Of a DNA stretch of 64,000 nucleotides, positions 8,388 to 17,915 are shown piece by piece. The notes under the pieces were generated by a model. That model made no database searches. It was not told the DNA's origin and saw only the letters and a list, made by a program, of their open reading frames with translations. Numbering within the stretch: position 1 is the stretch's first letter; each line of letters starts with the position of its first letter. Origin of the DNA: Bacteroidales bacterium UBA3743 (lineage in GTDB: Bacteria; Bacteroidota; Bacteroidia; Bacteroidales; Paludibacteraceae). The stretch lies in contig DFGT01000002.1 of NCBI GenBank assembly GCA_002371265.1, positions 43,906 to 107,905 on the forward strand. The letters run 5' to 3'. The position numbers and the translations under genes are program-made.

Positions 8388-11300
8388 TCAACGTGCGGAT
8401 TTAGGTGATTCTCCAAATGCTTGTTTGAATCGACGGCTGAAATAAGATGGGTCGTTGAAGCCGACAGCGTATGCTACTTCGCTGACCGACATGTCGCCGT
8501 CTGCCAATAATTTTTTTGCTTTGTTAAGTCTGTATTCAGTAAGGATTTCCATTGCAGTCTTGTCTGTTATTGCTTTCATTCGTCGGCAAAGAGTAGACTT
8601 GCTCATTCCCATGTCTTGCGTGAACTCGGCAAGCGAATAGAGTGGGTTAGTGTAGTTTTCTTTTACTAAATGTATTATTTTTTCCAGCAATGGATTTATC
8701 TTTTCATTAGAAGGTTCTTCTTCTCCTTCTAATGTTTTGGTCAGTGCCGTCACCTGAATTTTCTGATGCCACATCAGGAAGTTGCAAATCTTGACCAACA
8801 ATTCGTCATCGTCAAATGGTTTGGCAATATAGTCGATTGCTCCTAATGACAATCCTTTTAATCGTACATTGTCATCTGTCTTGGCTGAAAGGAATAGCAG
8901 AGGAATGTTTGACGTGAGTATATCCCCCGTCAACTTTTCATACATCTCTATACCCGTCATCTTTGGCATCTCTACGTCGCTGATGATTAAGTCTGGCACG
9001 TATGTCTGTGCTTGCGTGATTCCCTCTTCTCCGTCGTGTGCCTCATGCACATCTACATATGGAGACAAAAGGTCTGTGATATGCTCCAAAATAAGTTCGT
9101 CGTCATCAACAATCAGAATAGATTTTCCTGAAAGCATATCTTTATTTATTGCCAACTCCACATCCTGTTTGTCCTCTGAAAGGATTTCCAATTTCTCATC
9201 CTGACATTTCGGCAGTGAAACGGATATTGTGGTGCCTTCCTGCAATTTGCTTCCTATTCTAAGCTCTCCTTTATTCTTATGGACGTAATCAAGCACGATT
9301 CTGAATCCGAATCCATAGCCGACCTCATCTTCTGTGCCTGAAGTGGACGTTATATTTTCGCCCGATAGTAGTTCCTCCACTTTCTTTTGTGACATTCCTA
9401 CTCCTTTGTCTGCCACTTTAATAATCGAATACTCGTCTGTCTCACTCAAATCTACGGACACTTCACTTCCTTTGGGTGAGAATTTGATGGCGTTGGTAAT
9501 CAGGTTGCGGATGATGGCGGAAAACATGCGTGAATCACACCATGTGGCATACTGTGTCATTCCGTCTTGACGCAGTTTGATCTCCTTTTCTCCGGCCAAA
9601 CCTTCCAATAGAGAGATGGCCTCTCTCACCAGATTGTTTGCGTCGACAGCCGACGGATGGTAGGTGGATTGTGCGACGTCTCCGTTTGCCCACTGCAAAA
9701 GACTGACCATCTGTTTTTGCAGACCTTCAGACTCGTCGGCCAGTTTTGTGAGCATACGTTGCTGTTCGGCTTGTGTGTAGATATGCGACAACATTCGTTT
9801 CAAAGTGGAGACGATGGCAAACATTGGATTTTTCAAATCGTGTGCCACCACAGCCAACAGCTGATCTTTTTGCTTCAATGTAGCCAGCAAAGTTTCGTTT
9901 CTTGCCTCGATAGCTGATTTTTGTTCAGACAACAGTGTGTTGGCATTGTTCAAATCATGCGTCCTTTCATCCACCATCTGTTGTAGCTTACGACGGTGCT
10001 CCTCAAGCCTTCTCGTCCTATATCGATATAAAATATAGAGCAAGACACATGACAGGATGAAAGCAAGGCAATAAAACCAGATGCTGTTCCACCATGGCGA
10101 AGATATGGCGACGGGAAGAGAAATCGTCTGGATTGGTTTGCCTCCAGAGAATGCCGCCAATTCGACTGTGAAGTTGCCTGCGGGAAGATAAGTGATATCT
10201 ATACTGCGTTTGTTGCCTAATGCCTCCCAATCCATACCGATTTCTGGGATACGGTATTTTGCTGCAAGGTTGTTTGTCAATGAGAAATCCACCCAATCGA
10301 ATTCTAATGAAAATCTGTTTTGATTGTATGACAATTTCAGTTTATCCATTGACTTGAGTGGCTTTGGAAGAATTTCACTTCCCACTGGCACTATTTTTCC
10401 ACTGATGCTCAGTCGTGAAAATGCCAAGTGCTCGATTTTTTCAGATGGCTTCACATTGGGTTGCACGCATACAAAACCGTCTTTGCATCCGAAGTAGATG
10501 TGCCCTGATCGAGTCTCCAGGCAAGCCCTGCCGGTGAAATAATCGTATGATGGAATGGCGTTGGTAGGAAGCATACGGACGTATGTCATCCTTTTGGTGT
10601 CAATTGCCAGGATTCCGTTTGATCCGCTGGCCCATAGGATATTGTTTTTGTCTATCAGCACAGACGCATATTCTCCCATAGGAATATAATTAAGTATGCC
10701 AAGACATGCGTCATCTTTGTCAAAACAATATATGCCTTTGTTGGTGGCTGCAAATAGTGTGTTGTCGGCATCGGCCACACAATGGTTCACGTGCAATGGA
10801 TTGTTGGATAACGATTTGTCGGCATCTGGAAGCAAATGCTTAAATTTGCCCGATTTATTGCTCCATATTGTTCTGGCGGTATAGATGAAGACTGTGCTGT
10901 CTGGCTTCTGTCCTGTCCCCTCCACCCAAACATCAGGATAATCACACATGGTTGAATCCATCAGTATCAGCTTTTCCCAATGTCCGTTTTTGCCGCGATA
11001 AACTCCGTCTCCGGTCGCGCTTACATAGAGAGTCCCGTCAAACATACGGTAGATGTTTTTGGTGGTGAGACGTGGGTTTTCTATGCCGTTATATTGTAAT
11101 TTAGATATATGTCCGGTCTTTATATTGTATCGGTTGCTTTCTCCTCCCCAAAAGCCCAAAAGATAATCATCCCCTTCTTTTGCGATGGTCAGCACGCTGT
11201 TCGACGACAATCCTTTTATCTCATGTTTTATCTGAAGAGTGGAGTCAAACAGGTAGAGTCCGCTTCCGTCTGTTCCCATCAGAATGTCTCCGTTGTCGGT

Positions 11301-12350
11301 CTCGCAGAATGAAGCCCCCACTGCTTTGGAAAATCCCATGTCTTTTGATTTGAGATAAGGGTAAACGTTTGTTGAGGTCGAACGCCAAACTCCCGAACTT
11401 TGTGTCGACACCCAAATATTGCCGTCTTTGTCGACAAAAAGGGAAGATATTTTGGAAAGGGCGTCTTCTGGTTCGTTTAACGGTATAACCTTGTCGTAGG
11501 TAAGGGCATTCCCGTCAAATCGGCATTTCCAAAGACCGTCGTTCAATGTGCCTATCCATAGATTTCCATCTTTGTCGGATGTCAATGTGTTCACATAGTT
11601 GAATGGCGTTTGAATTTTCTTTAAGACAGGAGTGCTTTTCTCATCTTTAATCTCGGCAATCCACATGTTGCCTATGGCAGAACAAAGCAGAATATGACTG
11701 TTGTCAAGATACTGTAGGTTTGAAATCAGATGGTTCAGCAGATTGAACGGCAGGGCGTTGCCTTTTTCGTCTAGAATGGCTAAACCGTTATAGTGTCCCA
11801 CCCAGTAGCGTCCAAATCTGTCGGTGCAGACATCCAACACATGGTTGGCATATTTGGGAGCCGCTTTTTCAAACTGATTTGTGGCATCGTTGAAACGATA
11901 CAATCCGCAGGCTGTCGAGAGCAAGTATTCCCCGTTCGACTGATGGGAAAAACCTTTCAGATTATGTTTGTATTTGTCTTTCGGCAGAAAAGATGATATG
12001 TCTTCAAATGTTCCAGTCAACTCATTGTAGGAGAATAAGACAGAGTTGGCGCTTGAAAAAGTAGGTCTGCCGTTTGGAAGAAGGAATGTATAGTTGATGT
12101 CGTTTCTCAACATCACTGAATCTGTGAAGAGATTGAAATTTTTGAAATTAATTCCGTCGAAACGGCTGATTCCAAATTGCGTTGCCATCCACATGAATCC
12201 GTTCGTGTCCTGACATACGGCATTCACAGAGTTGCTTGTCAGACCGTCTTCAACAGTGTAGTGTGTGAACAACAATCGCTCAGCTTTCATCTCCACAAGA
12301 GACAAAAGCATCATTATACAGACAGATATTTTGTAGAAAATTGCGGTCAT
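8388..12350 (-). CDS. Hybrid two-component system sensor-regulator (HTCS)
   Basis: 1320 residues combining sensor, kinase and transcription factor in one chain. Signal peptide to ~24. Periplasmic two-bladed propeller made of reg_prop repeats (VEDGLTSNSVNAVCQDTNGFMW and many D.DGNLWIGT-like units) to ~650, then Y_Y_Y domain (~660-750). One membrane helix at ~755-776. HisKA with phospho-acceptor His837 (AVVAHDLKNP), an ATPase domain with N box ~950 and GYGFGF ~1012. Receiver domain with phospho-acceptor Asp1125 (IISDVEMPK). AraC-type DNA-binding domain ~1220-1320. In Bacteroidetes such proteins sense oligosaccharides in the periplasm and switch on the adjacent degradation genes. Its neighbours suggest mannan fragments as the signal, which is an inference. 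Confidence 0.93.
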   Translation of the reverse strand: MTAIFYKISVCIMMLLSLVEMKAERLLFTHYTVEDGLTSNSVNAVCQDTNGFMWMATQFGISRFDGINFKNFNLFTDSVMLRNDINYTFLLPNGRPTFSSANSVLFSYNELTGTFEDISSFLPKDKYKHNLKGFSHQSNGEYLLSTACGLYRFNDATNQFEKAAPKYANHVLDVCTDRFGRYWVGHYNGLAILDEKGNALPFNLLNHLISNLQYLDNSHILLCSAIGNMWIAEIKDEKSTPVLKKIQTPFNYVNTLTSDKDGNLWIGTLNDGLWKCRFDGNALTYDKVIPLNEPEDALSKISSLFVDKDGNIWVSTQSSGVWRSTSTNVYPYLKSKDMGFSKAVGASFCETDNGDILMGTDGSGLYLFDSTLQIKHEIKGLSSNSVLTIAKEGDDYLLGFWGGESNRYNIKTGHISKLQYNGIENPRLTTKNIYRMFDGTLYVSATGDGVYRGKNGHWEKLILMDSTMCDYPDVWVEGTGQKPDSTVFIYTARTIWSNKSGKFKHLLPDADKSLSNNPLHVNHCVADADNTLFAATNKGIYCFDKDDACLGILNYIPMGEYASVLIDKNNILWASGSNGILAIDTKRMTYVRMLPTNAIPSYDYFTGRACLETRSGHIYFGCKDGFVCVQPNVKPSEKIEHLAFSRLSISGKIVPVGSEILPKPLKSMDKLKLSYNQNRFSLEFDWVDFSLTNNLAAKYRIPEIGMDWEALGNKRSIDITYLPAGNFTVELAAFSGGKPIQTISLPVAISSPWWNSIWFYCLAFILSCVLLYILYRYRTRRLEEHRRKLQQMVDERTHDLNNANTLLSEQKSAIEARNETLLATLKQKDQLLAVVAHDLKNPMFAIVSTLKRMLSHIYTQAEQQRMLTKLADESEGLQKQMVSLLQWANGDVAQSTYHPSAVDANNLVREAISLLEGLAGEKEIKLRQDGMTQYATWCDSRMFSAIIRNLITNAIKFSPKGSEVSVDLSETDEYSIIKVADKGVGMSQKKVEELLSGENITSTSGTEDEVGYGFGFRIVLDYVHKNKGELRIGSKLQEGTTISVSLPKCQDEKLEILSEDKQDVELAINKDMLSGKSILIVDDDELILEHITDLLSPYVDVHEAHDGEEGITQAQTYVPDLIISDVEMPKMTGIEMYEKLTGDILTSNIPLLFLSAKTDDNVRLKGLSLGAIDYIAKPFDDDELLVKICNFLMWHQKIQVTALTKTLEGEEEPSNEKINPLLEKIIHLVKENYTNPLYSLAEFTQDMGMSKSTLCRRMKAITDKTAMEILTEYRLNKAKKLLADGDMSVSEVAYAVGFNDPSYFSRRFKQAFGESPKSAR

Positions 12351-12371
12351 CCTTCATTATTTCTGTCGCCA

Positions 12372-12403
12372 CAAAAATAAAAAAAGATGTTAAGTTATGC
12401 AAT
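12372..12403 (-). promoter_or_regulatory. Probable promoter of the HTCS gene
   Basis: On the minus strand ATTG, 20 bases, TATTTTTG. This is one mismatch from the Bacteroidetes consensus and about 20 bases before the HTCS start codon. Confidence 0.5.
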
Positions 12404-12443
12404 AGTTGAGACGGAAGTGTTCTCTTCTCTGCACTATCAGTAA

Positions 12444-13646
12444 TTATTTGTGTTTGGGCTTGCCATTGCGTCTCCACAATATTGTCGCAAGGATTCCCAT
12501 GGCTATACTCAGGGTCCAGACGTAGACGAACGACACTCTCAAACCGAAGATGTCGGCAATGTTGGCGATCAGGAAAGGTCCGAACAAAAATCCGGTTCCG
12601 CTTATGGTGTTGACCATGGCAATGCCTGTTCCTGGTGTGACATCCGGCTGACTTCCCGCTTGGCTATACACTATAGGAACGATGCAGCTCATACCTATAC
12701 CCGTGATGAAAAGAGCCACTACAGAGATTCCGAACGCAGCGTCGCCGAATGATGCAGCGCTTGCGAACATGGCAAGTCCTAAACATGCGATGCAACTGCA
12801 TATCACCAATATAAAAGTTTCTGAAAAACGGTTTCTTACTATATCTCCCATGAAACGTCCGACCGACATGAAAGATGCGTAGACAGCCAAACCTACAGGG
12901 GCGAGATTTTGCGGCAGTGTGATCACCTCGTTCATATATGTTGTGCTCCACGTCGACACAACACCTTCGATCACTCGGCTGAACAGAGCGAAAAACGCAA
13001 TCAGAAGCAAAATGCCTTTTGGAAACAGTAGACGGAATTTTTTGTCTTCTGTGTGTTTTTTCGGCCTTTCTTTGATAAGGTACGGGCGTAAAAGTGTCAG
13101 TTCTGTGAAGATGCCTAAAGAGGCTGTTGCAAAATGAGCCCAAGTCGGGATTTCAAGGGTGAGGAATAGAATGGCGACGAGAGCTCCGGTAAGTGTGCCG
13201 ACGTAGTATATGGCGTGGAATTTGCTAAGAATACTACGTTTGTAGGCTTTTTCTACCAGAATGGAATTGCCATTGATCGCTATGTCGAAAAGAGAGACGA
13301 ACATGCCATATGCCATGCATACAGGGAAAAGAAGGTATTTCGACGGCATGATCGGAATCAGAGCGAACAGCGTCGCCACGACGAATCCCATCAACGTCAG
13401 ATTCTTGCTCCCATAACGGTTGGCAAGATTTGAGCAGACAGGCATGATGAGCAGTCCGCCAATCGACATGGAAAGTTCCATCAGACCAAGTCCGGTGAAA
13501 TTGAAATCGTAGATGATTTTCAGCGCAGGCATTCGTGAGAATAGGGTGGCGAATGTAAATCCTGCGAAGAAGAACATTGTCATCAGTGCATAGCGGGCAT
13601 GGTTTTTCGCCAGACGCAGTTCCGCTGCTGAATAATTCTGATCCAT
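12444..13646 (-). CDS. MFS transporter
   Basis: A 400-residue integral membrane protein with about 12 hydrophobic helices in two halves, split by a charged central loop (RPYLIKERPKKHTEDKKFR, ~190-205). The overall pattern, including NRYGSKNLTLMG after helix 2, is that of the major facilitator superfamily, closest by eye to YbjJ-like or sugar-related MFS carriers. It lies on the same strand upstream of the HTCS gene, so it may import products of the mannan locus, but substrate cannot be read from sequence. A possible -7 element (TAATTTTG on the minus strand at 13703-13710) lies about 55 bases before the start. Confidence 0.85.
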   Translation of the reverse strand: MDQNYSAAELRLAKNHARYALMTMFFFAGFTFATLFSRMPALKIIYDFNFTGLGLMELSMSIGGLLIMPVCSNLANRYGSKNLTLMGFVVATLFALIPIMPSKYLLFPVCMAYGMFVSLFDIAINGNSILVEKAYKRSILSKFHAIYYVGTLTGALVAILFLTLEIPTWAHFATASLGIFTELTLLRPYLIKERPKKHTEDKKFRLLFPKGILLLIAFFALFSRVIEGVVSTWSTTYMNEVITLPQNLAPVGLAVYASFMSVGRFMGDIVRNRFSETFILVICSCIACLGLAMFASAASFGDAAFGISVVALFITGIGMSCIVPIVYSQAGSQPDVTPGTGIAMVNTISGTGFLFGPFLIANIADIFGLRVSFVYVWTLSIAMGILATILWRRNGKPKHK

Positions 13647-13823
13647 TTTATTATAGTTTGTTTTCCTTTGTTGTAAGGATAGCGTTTGTTTTAAATCGGG
13701 TGCAAAATTAGTATTTTTGTCAGCTCATTCAGCATTCGGCATTTAGAATTTTTTAAGATTTTATCCTCTAATTTGCAAAGTGATTGATTTTATTACAAAA
13801 ATATATAACAGTTCGTTCAAGAG

Positions 13824-13858
13824 AAGGGTGGGTTATGTTTCCCGCCCTTAACAAGCCT
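13824..13858. repeat. Partial copy of the dispersed hairpin element
   Basis: A 9-bp stem (13824-13832 with 13841-13849, one G-T pair) followed by AACAAGCCTCAAATT. It resembles the right end of the long elements at 38795-39041 and 29930-30080 (CGCCCTTAACAATCCTC). It is the only structured part of the 293-base gap between the CotH-like gene and the MFS promoter. Confidence 0.45.
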
Positions 13859-13939
13859 CAAATTCTATAGACAAATTTTAAGAGGCTGTTTAATTAATAA
13901 ATGCCAAAATTCATTCTTGGTGGCATCTGTGGGGAATTT

Positions 13940-15397
13940 TTATTGTCGAATGATGCATTTTTCCCCGTTTATGATTTTTATTCCTTTCTTTAAAGCTGTA
14001 GACTTTTTTCCTAAAATATCATAGACATTGTTGATTCTGTTGTCTTCTTCGTTGAATGGCCTGCTGAAATAAATGTTGTATGTTTTTGTCGCTTTTTGCA
14101 GAGAATCCAAAGTCATTGGATAAAGATCATTTATGGTGGCACTCATCCATTCTTTTCTTGTAGTAAACCATTCTTCGTATATTTTTGTCTGCTCTGTAAT
14201 GCTCCATGTGGGAATGTTGATATTGTATGAGCTGGAAGTGAGATTGTATGATTTTTCAAACGCTTTCCCTTCGTCAGAATCTGCATACTCTTTGATTGCC
14301 TGAATAAGTTTTTCTGTCACTTGGTTGTCGACAAATTTGATCCACTCTTTGCAATATGCTGTAATAAAAGAGCTGTTCTTATCGTTGTTGAATAGATATT
14401 TGAAAAAATAATCGCCTTTGTGAGCTGAGCTCCATTCGTTTTCATTTCTGCATATACAGTCGAAGTCCCATAAAGTCGCGGGGTATGCCTTCGATTCTGA
14501 TGTGTTGTCTGTTTTGGCAAAGAAAAGGTTGCTGCCTGCTCCGTCTGATATACCAAGAAAATCTTGAGCGAGTATCCAACGGGCACAAGTGTCCAAACAT
14601 AAATAATCTTCACTCTGTTCGTTAATGACGGCATTTTGCATTTCTTTCAACCATTGCTCTATATATGTTTTTTGTTCCTCTGTTATATCATTGGTGTCGG
14701 GATATTTTAGCGTGAATTTCATTTTTTTGTTGCTGAATTCGGTATCGATGTAATAGTCTTCATTCCACCAATATGCGTCATATTCAAAAATGAAGCCGTT
14801 TTTTTTGTCGACGTTGATTCTGCAATCTTTATTTCTTTTTACTGATTCAGTCAGGTAGTATAATCCTCGATATTTATTGTTCATAAAGACGTTGACAGGC
14901 TTGAATTCAGGCTTGTATGGCATATCTATGATTTCGTTTAGGGTGAACCCTACATATGTTCTGAAAAGATTCTTGTAAGCGATAAGTAATAGAAATTCTT
15001 TGTCTTTATATTTGTCGTCATCGTTACGCAAGAGAAGATCTGCTTTCTTTTCCAATTTCAATTTATATGGTTTTGCTCGCAGTGTTGTACTTGTGTTGCC
15101 ACGTATTTTTATTGTCGCTCCGGACGTATCTGCTTTGTATAAGCCACTTTCGTATAGGATTTCATCATGCAGACGGATAGTTATGGAGCAGGGCACTTTG
15201 GTGGCATTTGTGATAGATTCTCCTACGGCACCCTCTGGTGATGTCACAAACTCGCAAGTAGGCTCTTCATTATTTACAGTATTGATTATGATGACAGGCA
15301 ACCCTATTTCACAAATTTCATTTAGTGTCTGAGCTCCCATTTCAAAAATGCTGATTATGAATATACAAATGCTTATAGATAGACGTTTCTTATTCAT
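13940..15397 (-). CDS. Secreted CotH-kinase-family protein
   Basis: 485 residues with signal peptide to ~22. The CotH family signs are the RGNTSTTLRAKPYKLKL motif (the usual RGNSS...KKPY-KLK), NKYRGLYYLTESVK, and a WDFD motif near the middle (ATLWDFDCICRNENEW). CotH proteins are atypical secreted kinases: spore-coat kinases in Bacillus, and of unknown role in Bacteroidetes and clostridia, where they are often extracellular. The C-terminal ~45 residues (NRINNVYDILGKKSTALKKG...) resemble the end of a sorting tail but lack its usual complete form. No obvious operon partner. Confidence 0.8.
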   Translation of the reverse strand: MNKKRLSISICIFIISIFEMGAQTLNEICEIGLPVIIINTVNNEEPTCEFVTSPEGAVGESITNATKVPCSITIRLHDEILYESGLYKADTSGATIKIRGNTSTTLRAKPYKLKLEKKADLLLRNDDDKYKDKEFLLLIAYKNLFRTYVGFTLNEIIDMPYKPEFKPVNVFMNNKYRGLYYLTESVKRNKDCRINVDKKNGFIFEYDAYWWNEDYYIDTEFSNKKMKFTLKYPDTNDITEEQKTYIEQWLKEMQNAVINEQSEDYLCLDTCARWILAQDFLGISDGAGSNLFFAKTDNTSESKAYPATLWDFDCICRNENEWSSAHKGDYFFKYLFNNDKNSSFITAYCKEWIKFVDNQVTEKLIQAIKEYADSDEGKAFEKSYNLTSSSYNINIPTWSITEQTKIYEEWFTTRKEWMSATINDLYPMTLDSLQKATKTYNIYFSRPFNEEDNRINNVYDILGKKSTALKKGIKIINGEKCIIRQ

Positions 15398-15484
15398 GTC
15401 ACAATTTTGTTTTTACAAATGAATTGTCTCTCAAGTCAAAACTTTGATTTGCGAATTTAGCATTTATAATTTATAATTCAGCAT

Positions 15485-16780
15485 TTATCTTATTCCTCTT
15501 GCCATCTTCACCGTCTCCCACGCCACATTAATCTGCTTCATTGTCTCTGTGGCCTGACGGATTGCTTCGTCGCCCAAGGAAGCGGCGTTGTCGGGATGGT
15601 ATTTTATTGCCAAAGCACGGTAGGCTTTTTTTACTTCGGAGTCGGAGATATTATTGTTCACGCCAAGGATATCGTAGGCTTCGTTAATGGATATCCTGTT
15701 TCTATTACTTGATTTTGAGTTTGAATTGTTGGAGTTGTTATCTGAGTTATTTGAACTTTTTGATTCGTTGGAACCTTGTTTTTTTTCAGATTTATTTTTC
15801 TTGTTCGAGCCTTTCTTGTTTGACTCTTCTTTATTCTTGTTAGCCTCGTAGAATCTTCCTTCGTATTTTTTCACGAAGATAGTATAGATACTTTTGTATG
15901 TCTCATCCTTGATGTTCAGATTACGGGCTATCTCTTTAATAATATTCTCTTCGACAGTGCTGAATACGTCGTCGGAATAGGCTATAGCCAACAGCTCCAT
16001 GATAATATCCGTTTTTGCCACAGGATTTAGACATCTGTTGACAGTCTGATATACGTTCTTCAAATCATAATCCTTGCTGAGGATCTCCTTGAAATTTTGT
16101 AGAGCATCTATTTGCTGTTTTTGGGTCTTGTAGTATCTGCGAATAGTCTCTTTGACTTTATCCAGCTCGCAGACCATTTGTTTGCCGTCACCTTTCATCA
16201 CCTGTGCACAAAGCAGGAGCAGACAGTATTTGTAGTCGGATTCTTTTGTGCGACTGGTCTTGTCTTTTGATTGGTTAAGTTGTCTTGTCTTTTTTATTAT
16301 ATTCCATGCCCACTCAAGCTCACTTAACGCTTTGAAATTAATGTTCTTTTTGTCACGACCGTATTGTTTTTTTGAGTTGTTTCTAAAATTGTTATTATCA
16401 TCTCCGTAAAGTCTTTTCAGTTTTAGGTATTTTTTCTTGATTGTATCGTCGCTATCATTCCAAGTGGCACCCAGAATTTTATACGCCTTAATTTCGTCTG
16501 GCGTCATGCAGTCATCTTTTGCAGAGTACGAGCTTCTATACGAGTATTTGTTGTCGCTGGATTCTGAACTAAAATCATATTTGTAGTTATGGTCATTGTC
16601 GGTATCATCATTTGGTGTTAGCTCCGAAAATACTTCTTTTATAATAGTGAAAAAAATTATTCCACCTACTGCCATTAATGACAATCCTAAAATCATTAAT
16701 GAAGTTCCGTCGGCAACAAAACCAATACCTGAGATGAATAATCCCAATGATACACATATACCTTTATAATGATTGTCCAT
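15485..16780 (-). CDS. Membrane TerB/J-domain protein with a second, degenerate J domain
   Basis: 431 residues. Two N-terminal hydrophobic helices (~8-26 and ~28-48), then a J-like region (~95-165, YKILGATWNDSDDTIKKKYLKLKRLYGD) in which the HPD motif is lost. A TerB/DjlA-type helical domain follows at ~185-310. A low-complexity Asn/Ser/Lys linker leads to a C-terminal J domain with an intact HPD (His at ~395). DjlA-like membrane co-chaperones recruit DnaK to the inner membrane. Here the J domain is C-terminal as in DjlA. The last 25 residues are nearly the same as those of the paralogue ending at 17834. Confidence 0.75.
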   Translation of the reverse strand: MDNHYKGICVSLGLFISGIGFVADGTSLMILGLSLMAVGGIIFFTIIKEVFSELTPNDDTDNDHNYKYDFSSESSDNKYSYRSSYSAKDDCMTPDEIKAYKILGATWNDSDDTIKKKYLKLKRLYGDDNNNFRNNSKKQYGRDKKNINFKALSELEWAWNIIKKTRQLNQSKDKTSRTKESDYKYCLLLLCAQVMKGDGKQMVCELDKVKETIRRYYKTQKQQIDALQNFKEILSKDYDLKNVYQTVNRCLNPVAKTDIIMELLAIAYSDDVFSTVEENIIKEIARNLNIKDETYKSIYTIFVKKYEGRFYEANKNKEESNKKGSNKKNKSEKKQGSNESKSSNNSDNNSNNSNSKSSNRNRISINEAYDILGVNNNISDSEVKKAYRALAIKYHPDNAASLGDEAIRQATETMKQINVAWETVKMARGIR

Positions 16781-16812
16781 GATTCCTTATTTTTCTGTAG
16801 ATTTAATTCAAC

Positions 16813-16895
16813 ATTATTTAATCCCTCTCGCCATCTTCACCGTCTCCCACGCCATATTGATCTGTTTCATGGATTCTGTGGCCTGACGGATTGCC
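16813..16895 (-). pseudogene. 3'-end fragment of a TerB/J-domain gene (83-bp perfect repeat)
   Basis: These 83 bases are identical to 17833-17915, which encode the last ~26 codons and stop of the 371-codon J-protein gene. Here they are not attached to any upstream J-domain frame: the kinase-like gene's stop codon lies five bases before. It is either the scar of a third paralogue or one end of an insertion at the 3' end of the J gene. Confidence 0.8.
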
Positions 16896-16900
16896 CATTA

Positions 16901-17620
16901 TCATCTACGGAATTTCACAATACAGTCAATACAAACGGGTAATCCAGTGTTTGGCTCAATAAATACATTCGCTGGATGCATATCCTCTAAATGCAAATGG
17001 TCTGAAATATAATTGATTCCATTCCCGTCGCCATTGTCTTGAAACCCTTTTGACACTACCATATTATCAATTTCCTCCTTTGATGCCAACCGTTGACACT
17101 CAATATATGGTTGTGTTAAAATTATCCTAAACAATTCATCGTCATCTCGTGTAAATCCTACAATTCGCATTATTGTCTCAGGGAAAAGTGCATTGTGCAA
17201 AGCAATAGCCTCCAATGCTCTTCCTAACGTAGCGTAAATGGAAGTCCTAAGTTTGACGACGTGAGTGTCGCCAGTCTTATAGTATACTTTTGCTTCCGCT
17301 CCTTCTGCAATCTTGTCTCCAAAACTCTGGCAAAGCATTTGTTCAGAATTAGGTATCCAAACTCCTTTAGCTTCCGCCCAACATTGTAATTCGTGCTCCT
17401 GAGTCTCGTCTATTTTCCAGTTTGCTGGTGATCCTTGGCTGCCTGAAGCATTGCAACTTGCTTCAAGGCTTTCTCTCGCGTTGTCACATACGATGAGCGC
17501 CCCAATGAGGAGCGGACCAGCTGAGCAGATTCCTGCATGCTCTTGTTGATTAAATCGAGGAATGTTTCTTGTGCCATTGTATATTTGGTTTATAAGTAAA
17601 TCAATATGATTGTATTCCAT
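16901..17620 (-). CDS. Small protein-kinase-like protein (polyvalent kinase type)
   Basis: 239 residues, no signal peptide. From ~100 on it has a reduced kinase fold: a glycine-bearing loop (IAEGAEAKVYYKTGDTHVVKL, with the lysine of VVKL as nucleotide-binding candidate) and a hinge-like segment ending LTQPYIEC. A catalytic-loop-like HLEDMHPANVF and VCIDCIVKF standing for the metal-binding motif follow. This is like the kinase domain named from polyvalent proteins of phages and conjugative elements. The first ~90 residues are unique to it as far as I can tell. It is bracketed by an 83-bp direct repeat and separates two TerB/J-domain genes. Function unknown; a role tied to mobile DNA or defence is inference. 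Confidence 0.6.
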   Translation of the reverse strand: MEYNHIDLLINQIYNGTRNIPRFNQQEHAGICSAGPLLIGALIVCDNARESLEASCNASGSQGSPANWKIDETQEHELQCWAEAKGVWIPNSEQMLCQSFGDKIAEGAEAKVYYKTGDTHVVKLRTSIYATLGRALEAIALHNALFPETIMRIVGFTRDDDELFRIILTQPYIECQRLASKEEIDNMVVSKGFQDNGDGNGINYISDHLHLEDMHPANVFIEPNTGLPVCIDCIVKFRR

Positions 17621-17832
17621 CTTTTTTATATCAAGTTTTCATCAAATCTGCAAATGAAGATCGACGCAGCAAATATATAAAAAATAAGGCATTTTTAATG
17701 ACATATAATCACCTTTAAGATTACTCCTTTAGTCATTCAATATTGGTAGAATTAGATATGAATGCATGTGATGGAATTTCCTAAGATGTTGGATTGTACC
17801 GACAATTATGAATTATGCATTATGAATTACGA

Positions 17833-17915
17833 ATTATTTAATCCCTCTCGCCATCTTCACCGTCTCCCACGCCATATTGATCTGTTTCATGGATTCTGTG
17901 GCCTGACGGATTGCC
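17833..17915 (-). repeat. Second copy of the 83-bp direct repeat
   Basis: Identical base for base to 16813-16895, 1020 bases away in the same orientation. This copy is the live 3' end of the J-domain gene. The bases just outside (AATTATGAATTATGCATTATGAA type) are an AT-rich tract often found at gene ends in this group. Confidence 0.9.

Noticed and set aside
8197..8391. 64-codon minus-strand frame right after the HTCS stop, with a signal-like start
   Set aside because: It starts at TTG and overlaps the promoter/operator region of the mannanase. Its C-terminus has no recognisable pattern, and nothing supports translation.
4271..13646. A full polysaccharide utilisation locus with SusC/SusD
   Set aside because: No TonB-dependent receptor or SusD-like lipoprotein occurs in the window; the locus is called only as an HTCS-linked enzyme set.
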